In this document: piece after piece, positions 7,747-13,832 of the stretch
Numbering within the stretch: the stretch's first letter is position 1
How the letters are laid out: every line of letters begins with the position of its first letter
Source: Salinivirga sp035268865
GTDB taxonomy: Bacteria; Bacteroidota; Bacteroidia; Bacteroidales; Salinivirgaceae
DNA: 13,832 bases
Assembly (NCBI RefSeq): GCF_035268865.1
Contig: NZ_DATFKB010000189.1
Coordinates: 1 to 13,832, forward strand
Reading direction: 5' to 3'
Position numbers and translations under genes: made by a program
Notes under the pieces: model-generated
Told to the model about the DNA's origin: nothing
What the model saw: the letters and a program-made list of their open reading frames with translations, nothing else
Databases searched by the model: none

Positions 7747-8448
7747 TTAATCAACAAACTTGTAACCCACACCTTTAATGGTTTTTATTAGCTCATTACC
7801 AATTTTCTCCCTGAGCTTTCTGATGTGCACGTCAATGGTGCGGTCACCCACAATTATATTATCACCCCAAACAGAGCTGTAAATTTCGTCGCGTGTAAAT
7901 ACTTTATTCTTTTTTGATGCCAAAAGCGCAAGCAATTCAAACTCTTTGCGAGGCAGAATCAGCTCTTCTTCTCCTTTAATTACAATGTATTTTTCTTTAT
8001 CAATTGTTAAGCCTGCAATTTCAATGGTATTCGTTGAGCCTTCATTTTTGGTCTCCTGTATTCCTTTGTACCTTTTTAAAAGAGCTTTAACCCGACTGAT
8101 GAGTACTTTGGGTTTTATTGGTTTGGTGATGTAGTCGTCGCCGCCTGCTTCAAAACCTGCTATTTGAGAGTAATCTTCTCCCCGTGCAGTTAGGAATGCA
8201 ATAATGGTACTGTTAAGCTCTTTTATAAGTCTGAGTTGTGAGCAGGTTTCAATACCATCCATCTCAGGCATCATTACATCTAGAATGATGAGATGGGGTT
8301 TTAATTCAATGGCCTTTTGTATGGCTTCTTTGCCATTGCTTGCTGTACTAACATTATAACCTTCTTTTGATAGGTTATAACTAATAAATTCCCGAATATC
8401 GGATTCATCGTCAACCAGCAATATTTTTTGGTGTTTCGGTTCTGGCAT
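7747..8448 (-). CDS. phoB: phosphate-regulon response regulator PhoB (OmpR family)
   Basis: This is a two-domain transcription factor of 233 residues. The receiver domain (about 8-122) has the acidic pair Asp13/Asp14, phospho-acceptor Asp57 (LDVMMPEMDG), Thr87 and Lys109. The C-terminal winged helix (about 138-232) has the recognition-helix pattern DRTIDVHIRKLREKIG and ends in IKTIKGVGYKF, typical of OmpR/PhoB proteins. It starts five bases after the phoR stop, so kinase and regulator form one operon, with the kinase first. The Pho assignment rests on the divergent phosphate transporter and on candidate Pho boxes nearby; by domains alone it could be any OmpR-family regulator. It is predicted to bind TTAA-type direct repeats upstream of the transporter and lipoprotein genes. 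Confidence 0.9.
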   Translation of the reverse strand: MPEPKHQKILLVDDESDIREFISYNLSKEGYNVSTASNGKEAIQKAIELKPHLIILDVMMPEMDGIETCSQLRLIKELNSTIIAFLTARGEDYSQIAGFEAGGDDYITKPIKPKVLISRVKALLKRYKGIQETKNEGSTNTIEIAGLTIDKEKYIVIKGEEELILPRKEFELLALLASKKNKVFTRDEIYSSVWGDNIIVGDRTIDVHIRKLREKIGNELIKTIKGVGYKFVD

Positions 8449-8453
8449 GAGTA

Positions 8454-9497
8454 TTATTTTTTTGTTGATTTGTTCAGGGTAAAGGAAAAGGTTGTTCCTC
8501 TGTTTATATCAGACTTCACATTGATGGTTTGGTTATGTGCATCAATGATGTGTTTAACAATTGAAAGACCAAGTCCGGTACCACCTTCTTCCCTTGAACG
8601 ACTTTTATCTACGCGATAAAACCTTTCAAAAATTCTGGGTAAATTTTCTGGTGAAATACCAATTCCGTCATCTTTAATCTCAATAAGCGTATAGGCGTCC
8701 ATATCATAAAAACTTGCTCTTATGCTTCCTTTGGGTTTTCCGTATTTTAGGGCATTAATTACAAGGTTGGATACTACTTCGAATATTCGTCTTTTATCAG
8801 CATTTACTTTTATTGGTTTCTCGGCACCCGTACCAAACTTCAATGATATTTGTTTTTCTTCTGCACGCATGTGGTGCATTTCAAAAACATCTGCCACAAG
8901 CCCGATAATATCAAAATTTGTGAATTTTAGCTCCAGCTCTCCGGCTTCAAGTCGTGTAATTGTTTCAAGATCTTCCACAATAGAGATCATCCTGTTAATG
9001 CTTTTTTCGGTTCTTTCCAGGTACAAATTATTGATATTTGGGTCGTCTATACCTCCGTCAAGGAGCGTCAAAATATAGCCCTGAATATTGAAAATTGGTG
9101 TTTTTAGCTCATGTGACACATTTCCCAGGAACTCTTTTCTATAGCGCTCCATCTCTTTGAGCTGTTCTATTTCCTGTGTTTTGTGTTCACTGTATATGGT
9201 TACTTCATTTTTTACTTTGGCAATTATGTCGGTAGGTTCAGCTTGGTTTCTGGCTAGTTTATTTTTAATATTGATATCGTGTATCGATTTATAAATGGGC
9301 TTTATTTTATCGTATATGAAATGGTTTAGAATGTAACGGATCGTAAAGTAACTCACGATAAAAACAGTGGAAATCCATAAAATGCCAATCCACCAGGATG
9401 TAATAAGAAAAAAGTCGATGAGCCAGTACAAGAAACTAACAAATGTAATTACAAGTGAAATAAGTAGTGTGAGCTGCTTTGAAGATACACTTTTCAT
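8454..9497 (-). CDS. phoR: PhoR-like sensor histidine kinase
   Basis: The 347-residue membrane kinase has two hydrophobic segments at about 9-30 and 35-55 separated by only a few residues, so it has essentially no periplasmic sensor domain. A linker of about 60 residues follows. The HisKA domain contains FLGNVSHELKTP with phospho-accepting His129. The HATPase domain has an N box (SNLVINALKYG, about 240-250), a G1 box (DDGIGIS), an F box (IFERFYRVD) and a G2 box (GGTGLGLS, about 305). I see no PAS or HAMP domain. The architecture resembles PhoR in lacking a large extracytoplasmic sensor, which suggests it listens to a partner such as a PhoU domain. It is transcribed with phoB and divergently from the PiT-PhoU gene, 184 bp away; candidate Pho boxes lie between them and might serve both directions. 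Confidence 0.9.
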   Translation of the reverse strand: MKSVSSKQLTLLISLVITFVSFLYWLIDFFLITSWWIGILWISTVFIVSYFTIRYILNHFIYDKIKPIYKSIHDINIKNKLARNQAEPTDIIAKVKNEVTIYSEHKTQEIEQLKEMERYRKEFLGNVSHELKTPIFNIQGYILTLLDGGIDDPNINNLYLERTEKSINRMISIVEDLETITRLEAGELELKFTNFDIIGLVADVFEMHHMRAEEKQISLKFGTGAEKPIKVNADKRRIFEVVSNLVINALKYGKPKGSIRASFYDMDAYTLIEIKDDGIGISPENLPRIFERFYRVDKSRSREEGGTGLGLSIVKHIIDAHNQTINVKSDINRGTTFSFTLNKSTKK

Positions 9498-9580
9498 TTG
9501 TTTCTTTTATTTTGTACTATATCAGTTGGATTTGTTCATAAATAAATTGTAAAAATAACCAATGATTGATTATTTTAGAG

Positions 9581-9622
9581 TTAAATAAGAGTGAAATAGT
9601 ACAACTTAACATTAATTTAATA
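9581..9622 (+). promoter_or_regulatory. candidate Pho box between phoR and the PiT gene
   Basis: TTAACA (9606-9611) and TTAATA (9617-9622) are direct repeats with an exact 11-bp period. A second, weaker pair is TTAAAT (9581-9586) and TGAAAT (9592-9597), also 11 bp apart. Tandem hexamers or heptamers at 11-bp spacing are the architecture of PhoB boxes in Escherichia coli and PhoP boxes (TTAACA) in Bacillus. The 18-bp core at 9606-9623 matches the region upstream of the lipoprotein gene (12055-12072) at 15 of 18 positions. Function is inferred from architecture and context. Confidence 0.6.
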
Positions 9623-9630
9623 CAGAATCA

Positions 9631-9650
9631 CTAAAAAATTGATTTTTTAG
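9631..9650. repeat. AT-rich palindrome upstream of the PiT gene
   Basis: CTAAAAAAT (9631-9639) and ATTTTTTAG (9642-9650) are perfect inverted arms around a 2-base centre, located between the candidate Pho box and the start codon. The short centre makes it a better DNA-level site (operator or bent A-tract) than an RNA hairpin. The same nonamer occurs downstream of hydF at 4902-4910. Confidence 0.5.
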
Positions 9651-9654
9651 CAGA

Positions 9655-9662
9655 CATTTTTG
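9655..9662 (+). promoter_or_regulatory. possible -7 element of the PiT gene
   Basis: CATTTTTG matches TAnnTTTG at 7 of 8 positions. It would place transcription start only about 14 nt before the ATG, just upstream of the AAGGA at 9675-9679 that lies very close to the start codon. The match is approximate and such AT-rich matches arise easily by chance. Confidence 0.3.
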
Positions 9663-9681
9663 AAACGACTAATTAAGGATT

Positions 9682-11934
9682 ATGGATTATATCTATCTCA
9701 TTTTTGTTATAGTGCTATTTGCACTGGCAATTTCCGATCTTATTGTTGGAGTAAGTAACGATGCTGTTAACTTTTTAAATTCAGCCATAGGGGCCAAAGC
9801 TGCACCAGGCTATATTATTATGATCGTAGCCTCGCTTGGAGTCCTTGTTGGAGCCACCTTTTCAAGTGGTATGATGGAGGTTGCCCGCAAAGGAATATTC
9901 AATCCGCAAATGTTCAATTTTGCTGAGATTATGACCATATTCCTTGCCGTAATGATTACCGATGTAATTCTTTTAGATTTGTTTAATACAATTGGTCTGC
10001 CCACATCAACAACTGTTTCCATAGTATTTGAGCTACTTGGCGCTTCAGTTGCCGTTTCGGTAGTAAAAATTGCAATGGATGCCACAGAAACCATGGCCGA
10101 TTTGGGCACCTACATTAATAGTGGCAGTGCGCTTGCTATTATAGGAGGAATATTGCTTTCGGTGGTACTTGCTTTTTTAATAGGTTCTGTCGTCCAATAT
10201 TTGTCCCGCTTGATGTTTTCATTTAGGTATCGGCGTAACCTGAAATGGGCAGGGTCAGCTTTTGGAGGCCTTGCCATTAGCGCGATCTTTTATTTTATTG
10301 TGATCAAAGGAATGAAAGGCACCACATATATTCCGGAATATATTATGGAATATGTAAAAACACATGCATTTACAATTATTACTTACTCATTTATTGGTTG
10401 GACCATTATCTTACAGGTTTTATATGTTTTGTTTAAAACCAATGCACCACGAGTAGTAGTAATTGTAGGAACTTTTGCGCTGGCCATGGCTTTTGCGGGT
10501 AACGACCTGGTGAACTTCATTGGGGTGCCGTTGGCCGGCTTGGCATCTTATAAAGCATATGCAGCTTCTGGAATGGAAGCTTCCGAATACATGATGGGCG
10601 TTTTGGCACAACCGGTGCAAAGTGGCACTTTGATTTTGCTTGGGGCTGGTGCAATTATGATAGCCACGCTTTGGACATCTTCCAAAGCCAAATCAGTTGT
10701 GGCAACATCTGTGGACCTAAGTCGACAGGATGAAGGAGAAGAACGCTTTGATGCCACAGCATTCAGCCGCTTTATGGTGCGTGTATCGGTAGATTTTAAC
10801 GAAGGGTTGGCAAAAATTCTACCGCAAAGGGTTCGTACAGCTATAGAATCGCGCTTTCAAAGACCTGACGAACCCGAAGATCCGGGTAATCCGGCCTTTG
10901 ATATGATTCGAGCCGCAGTGAATCTTTCGGTAGCCAGTATTTTAATCGCTATTGCAACTTCCTTAAAACTCCCATTATCCACTACATATGTTACTTTTAT
11001 GGTAGCTATGGGTGCATCTTTGGCCGACCGCGCCTGGGGTCGCGATAGTGCAGTATATCGTATTACAGGGGTTTTTACCGTAATTTCCGGTTGGTTTATG
11101 ACGGCAATAGTCGCATTTTCTGCTGCTTTTTTGGTCGCACTTTTCTTAAACTATACCAGTATTGTTGGAATTGTAATAATGGTAGGTATTGCCGCAATAT
11201 TTATTATTAAAACACATGCAGCTCACAAGAGCTCAGAAGCACGTAAAAAAGAGAGAGCAACCGAAAATGAACAGGAATTTATAGATGAAACTGGTAAGTA
11301 TCTTGATCGCAGTAACAATGCAGTAAAAACTGCTATGATCAAAGCTTCCAAAATTTATTTTGTCGCCATTAATGGCTTAATAAACGAAGATAGAAGAAAG
11401 CTAAAAACCATTCGCAACGAAATACATGATTATAATAATCATATAAAGGACTTGAAAGATAATTTATACAGATTCCTTGAGAAATTAAACAAATTGACAC
11501 CCGAAACAGGCCATTATTACGTACAGGTATTGGATTACATGAGAGAAATGGCGCACGCGTTAAATTATGTGGTTGAGCCCGCACACGACCATGTGGCCAA
11601 TAAACATAAATCCCTTAAAAAAGAGCAGCAAAAAGAGTTGGCCGAACTTTCCGAAAAAATTTCAGAAATCTTCAATAAAACTATACATCTGGTCAAGGAA
11701 ACAAAATATAATGAACTAGGTGAAATAGTAACTGAAATGGAAGGACTTATAAATCATATTCAGGAAATGAGAAGGCAACAAATTAAACGTATTAAGAAAG
11801 GTGCTGTAAATACACGCAACAGTATGCTATACCTTGGCTTAATGCAAGAATCAAAGAACCTGCTGCTGTTCATGATTAACCTGCTTAAAGCACAACGCGA
11901 CTTTGTTATTTATACCGAGAAACACATGGATTAA
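9682..11934 (+). CDS. PiT-family inorganic phosphate transporter fused to a PhoU-like domain
   Basis: This is an inner-membrane phosphate symporter of 750 residues. The PiT family arose by internal duplication, and both halves are visible. The N-terminal half has GVSNDAVNFLNSAIGAKAA (about 23-41) and GLPTSTTVS (about 104-112); the C-terminal half has GNDLVNFIGVPLAG (about 273-286) and LKLPLSTTY (about 428-436). A long hydrophilic insert at about 335-405 contains an acidic, proline-rich stretch (RPDEPEDPGNP). After the last membrane segment (near 490-510), a charged helical region of about 220 residues (about 525-745) resembles PhoU/DUF47 helical bundles. The gene is divergent from phoR-phoB and has candidate Pho boxes upstream, so it is probably induced by phosphate limitation. 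Because no pst genes or separate phoU are present in the window, the fused domain may provide the PhoU function. A strong terminator follows. Confidence 0.92.
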   Translation: MDYIYLIFVIVLFALAISDLIVGVSNDAVNFLNSAIGAKAAPGYIIMIVASLGVLVGATFSSGMMEVARKGIFNPQMFNFAEIMTIFLAVMITDVILLDLFNTIGLPTSTTVSIVFELLGASVAVSVVKIAMDATETMADLGTYINSGSALAIIGGILLSVVLAFLIGSVVQYLSRLMFSFRYRRNLKWAGSAFGGLAISAIFYFIVIKGMKGTTYIPEYIMEYVKTHAFTIITYSFIGWTIILQVLYVLFKTNAPRVVVIVGTFALAMAFAGNDLVNFIGVPLAGLASYKAYAASGMEASEYMMGVLAQPVQSGTLILLGAGAIMIATLWTSSKAKSVVATSVDLSRQDEGEERFDATAFSRFMVRVSVDFNEGLAKILPQRVRTAIESRFQRPDEPEDPGNPAFDMIRAAVNLSVASILIAIATSLKLPLSTTYVTFMVAMGASLADRAWGRDSAVYRITGVFTVISGWFMTAIVAFSAAFLVALFLNYTSIVGIVIMVGIAAIFIIKTHAAHKSSEARKKERATENEQEFIDETGKYLDRSNNAVKTAMIKASKIYFVAINGLINEDRRKLKTIRNEIHDYNNHIKDLKDNLYRFLEKLNKLTPETGHYYVQVLDYMREMAHALNYVVEPAHDHVANKHKSLKKEQQKELAELSEKISEIFNKTIHLVKETKYNELGEIVTEMEGLINHIQEMRRQQIKRIKKGAVNTRNSMLYLGLMQESKNLLLFMINLLKAQRDFVIYTEKHMD

Positions 11935-11953
11935 TACAAGTATATTTTTTATG

Positions 11954-11987
11954 AAATGGGCTGCTTTGTAAGTAGCCCATTTTTTTT
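11954..11987 (+). terminator. rho-independent terminator of the PiT gene
   Basis: AAATGGGCT (11954-11962) pairs perfectly with AGCCCATTT (11974-11982). The stem continues inward through a G-U pair and CTT/AAG to a TGT loop. An eight-base T-run covers 11980-11987. The stem resembles the terminator at 1931-1962 (both arms contain AAATGGGC). Confidence 0.9.
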
Positions 11988-12013
11988 GTGCTTTAGTTAG
12001 TTACAATCTCATG

Positions 12014-12082
12014 TTAAATCAATATTAAGTGTATTGAACCGAAATTTTCACTTGTTAATATTTACTTAATACCCGCTTAAAG
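12014..12082 (+). promoter_or_regulatory. candidate tandem Pho boxes upstream of the lipoprotein gene
   Basis: There are five TTAA half-sites in two phased groups. One pair is TTAAAT (12014) and TTAAGT (12025). One triplet is TTAATA (12055), TTAATA (12066) and TTAAAG (12077). Every step within a group is exactly 11 bp. The last half-site ends 20 bp before a -7-like TTCATTTG, so it sits where the -33 element would be, as expected for a PhoB-activated promoter. The phasing is directly visible; binding by PhoB is inferred. Confidence 0.65.
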
Positions 12083-12102
12083 TTCTGTACAAAGCAAAGT
12101 AT

Positions 12103-12110
12103 TTCATTTG
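12103..12110 (+). promoter_or_regulatory. possible -7 element of the lipoprotein gene
   Basis: TTCATTTG matches the Bacteroidota consensus TAnnTTTG at 7 of 8 positions and would give a leader of about 28 nt. Its distance of 20 bp from the last TTAA half-site supports it. No Shine-Dalgarno sequence precedes the ATG; the leader is A-rich, as is usual in this phylum. Confidence 0.45.
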
Positions 12111-12144
12111 TCACAGAAATTAAAACCCTAAAATTTTATTCACA

Positions 12145-13374
12145 ATGAAAAACAAATTATTCATTCTCGGACTTATTCTGATTGCTTTTGGCTTTGTCCT
12201 TACATCATGTGATGATGACAATGATAACAACAATGGTGGCGGAAGTACTGGTAATACACTTGTAACAGACAATATTTCAGAAAATACCACATGGACTAGC
12301 GATAATGTTTATGAATTGGCTGGTCGTATAACTGTTTTAGAGGGTGCAACTCTAACAATTGAGCCTGGTACAATTATTAAAGGACAAGCAGGTACAGATG
12401 CTAATGCAACAGCACTATTAGTTGCTCGCGGAGGAACATTAATGGCAGAAGGAACCGCTTCAGCTCCTATTATCTTTACTTCAGTTGCCGATGAAATTAC
12501 CCCTGAAGATGTTGCAGCTGGTAGTTTTGCAAGCCCTAATTTAGACCCTGATATCAATGGTCTTTGGGGTGGTGTTATTGTTCTGGGAAAAGCCAGAATA
12601 TCTGCCCAGAATGAAAACGATCAGGATGCAACCGAAGTTCAGATCGAAGGAATTCCTACTTCTGATACCAATGGATTATATGGTGGAAGTACTGATGATG
12701 ATAATTCTGGTGTTATTAGATATGTTTCTATCCGTCATGGAGGATCTAATATTGGTGCAGGTAATGAAATTAACGGGCTTACTTTAGGTGGGGTTGGCTC
12801 CGGTACAACAGTCGAATATGTAGAAGTTGTTGCCAACCAGGACGACGGTATAGAGTGGTTTGGTGGAACAGTAGACGTAAGCAAAGTTGTTGTGTGGAAT
12901 CCTGGCGATGATGGCCTCGATACTGACCAGGCCTGGAACGGAACATGTTCTGATTTTATTGTTGTTGCTCCTCAGGGAAGTCTTTTCGAACTTGATGGAC
13001 CAGAAGGTTCATACATCAATGGAAACCATACTTTTGATAATGGTATCGCCTATGCTGGTGATTTAGGAGAGGAATTAATTGATTTTGACGGAAGCACAAA
13101 CGTAGATATGTCCAATATATATTTCTTCGGCGTTGCTACAGAAGAAATTGTTGTAGAATCATATGCGGACATGGCTGCAAACGGAGGAAGTGTATCAAAT
13201 TTTGAATATACTTTACCAGACACAGTTGCTGTTGAGGCAGTTTTTCTGGATATTCCTGCTAATCAACTTACAGAGGTTGCTTCAGTTGGCGCTCAAACTG
13301 TTGGCCCGGCAACTACCGAGTTTAGCTGGACATGGGCTGCTCAATCAGGAGCATTAAGTAATCTTGGTCTGTAA
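12145..13374 (+). CDS. surface lipoprotein with predicted right-handed beta-helix
   Basis: The 409-residue protein begins with a lipoprotein signal peptide ending in LTSC, lipid anchor Cys22. An acidic tract follows (DDDNDNNN), resembling the export signal that sends Bacteroidota lipoproteins to the cell surface, then a Gly/Ser linker. The body has parallel beta-helix features: short hydrophobic strands and turns such as GGTLMAEGTASAPIIFTS and NGLWGGVIVLG. Acidic turns recur roughly one coil apart: DDGIEW (from 233), DDGLDTD (from 255), FELDG (281-285) and DFDG (313-316). These could form a metal or ligand site on one face of the helix. No enzyme family is recognised; related proteins occur in marine Bacteroidota, often without a real functional name. 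Candidate Pho boxes lie upstream and a TonB-dependent receptor follows, so I infer a role in capturing a phosphorus-containing ligand at the cell surface. Confidence 0.85.
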   Translation: MKNKLFILGLILIAFGFVLTSCDDDNDNNNGGGSTGNTLVTDNISENTTWTSDNVYELAGRITVLEGATLTIEPGTIIKGQAGTDANATALLVARGGTLMAEGTASAPIIFTSVADEITPEDVAAGSFASPNLDPDINGLWGGVIVLGKARISAQNENDQDATEVQIEGIPTSDTNGLYGGSTDDDNSGVIRYVSIRHGGSNIGAGNEINGLTLGGVGSGTTVEYVEVVANQDDGIEWFGGTVDVSKVVVWNPGDDGLDTDQAWNGTCSDFIVVAPQGSLFELDGPEGSYINGNHTFDNGIAYAGDLGEELIDFDGSTNVDMSNIYFFGVATEEIVVESYADMAANGGSVSNFEYTLPDTVAVEAVFLDIPANQLTEVASVGAQTVGPATTEFSWTWAAQSGALSNLGL

Positions 13375-13391
13375 AACCTGAAAATACACAG

Positions 13392-13424
13392 AAGCTTGCT
13401 TTAGCAATAAGGCAAGCTTTTTTT
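13392..13424 (+). terminator. rho-independent terminator or attenuator between lipoprotein and receptor genes
   Basis: AAGCTTGC (13392-13399) pairs perfectly with GCAAGCTT (13412-13419), followed by a run of T to 13424. It lies 17 bases after the lipoprotein stop and 33 bases before the receptor start. No convincing promoter is visible in the 33 bases that follow, so it may attenuate read-through rather than end the operon. Confidence 0.8.
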
Positions 13425-13457
13425 CATGTAAATACAGCCTGAACCAATATTAATTAA

Positions 13458-13832
13458 ATGACTATGAAAATGAATTTAAAATCTGTTGTTTTGTTTGCTT
13501 TACTGTGCTTTTCATCTGTGATGTATGCGCAAAATGGAACAATACGAGGTACAATTATAGATGATGCTACGGGAGAAACCCTTGTAGGAGCTCAAATAAT
13601 TATTAAAGAAATGCCTGGCACGGGCACAATTACTGATTTAGATGGAGCTTTTTCGCTCAATGTTTCGCCAGGTAATTATACGGTTCAGGTAAGGTATATT
13701 TCTTATCAAAATATGACTATTGAAGATGTAAATGTAGAATCTGGTGAAATAAACCTGCTTGGCAACCTGAATTTGAAAGAAGATAATCAGGTGCTGCAAG
13801 AAGTTGTTGTAACTGCTGAAGCTGTTAAGAAT
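13458..13832 (+). CDS. TonB-dependent outer-membrane receptor, N-terminal part only
   Basis: The frame is open from 13458 to the window end (125 codons), so the gene is cut at its 3' side. Start codons are possible at 13458, 13464 and 13470, all in frame; the second (MKMNLK) gives a more usual signal peptide. The hydrophobic signal segment VVLFALLCFSSVMYA is followed by a likely cleavage before QNGTIRG. The next 85 or so residues form a carboxypeptidase-regulatory-like beta-sandwich (GTIIDDATGETLVGAQIIIKE, TDLDGAFSLNV, YTVQVRYISY). This is the usual N-terminal extension of Bacteroidota TonB-dependent receptors. LQEVVVTAEA near the end is the TonB-box region before the plug domain. It lacks the long leader typical of SusC. 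It is downstream of the beta-helix lipoprotein and probably works with it. Confidence 0.88.
   Translation, partial: MTMKMNLKSVVLFALLCFSSVMYAQNGTIRGTIIDDATGETLVGAQIIIKEMPGTGTITDLDGAFSLNVSPGNYTVQVRYISYQNMTIEDVNVESGEINLLGNLNLKEDNQVLQEVVVTAEAVKN

Noticed and set aside
8722..9078. 118-codon open frame on the plus strand opposite phoR
   Set aside because: It is fully antisense to conserved histidine kinase motifs; the Ser-rich low-complexity translation is typical of a shadow frame.
12205..12250. GAT/AAT-rich stretch as a tandem repeat locus
   Set aside because: It encodes the acidic tract after the lipobox, a normal feature of Bacteroidota surface lipoproteins; the repeat units are imperfect.
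13458..13832. Classification of the receptor as SusC
   Set aside because: No SusD follows within the window, the lipoprotein partner is not SusD-like, and the plug-proximal motif EVVVTAEA is not the SusC-type EVVVVGYG.
1..13832. CRISPR arrays, tRNA or rRNA genes, insertion sequences
   Set aside because: No regularly spaced direct repeats of CRISPR size, no tRNA-like cloverleaf noticed, and no transposase or integrase-like protein in any frame.

Overview
The window looks like chromosomal DNA from a Bacteroidota bacterium. The DNA is AT-rich and Shine-Dalgarno sequences are weak or absent. Several start regions carry matches to the Bacteroidota -7 element TAnnTTTG. The gene content fits too: a TonB-dependent receptor with an N-terminal carboxypeptidase-regulatory-like domain, lipoproteins with an acidic tract after the lipid cysteine, a BNR-repeat protein, and an ECF sigma factor paired with a small membrane protein. 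A HydF maturase implies that the organism makes an [FeFe]-hydrogenase, so it is probably an anaerobe or facultative anaerobe. Order Marinilabiliales or Bacteroidales is a guess, not a result.

Layout, left to right. (1) 1-1911, plus strand: the 3' part of a large BNR/sortilin-like beta-propeller protein. It converges on a minus-strand 556-residue exported protein of unknown function (1949-3619), and a bidirectional terminator lies partly inside that gene's last codons. (2) 3749-4845, minus strand: an ECF sigma factor followed two bases later by a four-helix membrane protein, a candidate anti-sigma factor. (3) 4968-7634, minus strand: a two-gene unit, aspartate ammonia-lyase then hydF, without hydE, hydG or a hydrogenase gene nearby. 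(4) 7747-9497, minus strand: phoR then phoB. (5) 9682-11934, plus strand and divergent from phoR: a PiT phosphate transporter fused to a C-terminal PhoU-like domain. (6) 12145-13832, plus strand: a surface lipoprotein predicted to form a beta-helix, then a terminator-like hairpin, then the start of a TonB-dependent receptor.

Blocks 4 to 6 read as one phosphate-response locus. TTAA-type half-sites repeated at exactly 11-bp intervals lie upstream of both the transporter and the lipoprotein. This is the architecture of known PhoB/PhoP boxes (7-bp or 6-bp direct repeats, 11-bp period). I infer that PhoB activates phosphate import across the inner membrane (PiT-PhoU) and an outer-membrane lipoprotein/TonB-receptor pair that may capture a phosphorus-containing ligand. 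The PhoR here has almost no periplasmic loop and no visible PAS domain, and no pst genes or separate phoU are present in the window, so the PhoU domain of the transporter may be what informs PhoR. The lipoprotein/receptor pair under this control is the best candidate for a little-described system. I see no RNA genes, CRISPR arrays or insertion sequences, and no gene-free stretch over about 210 bases.
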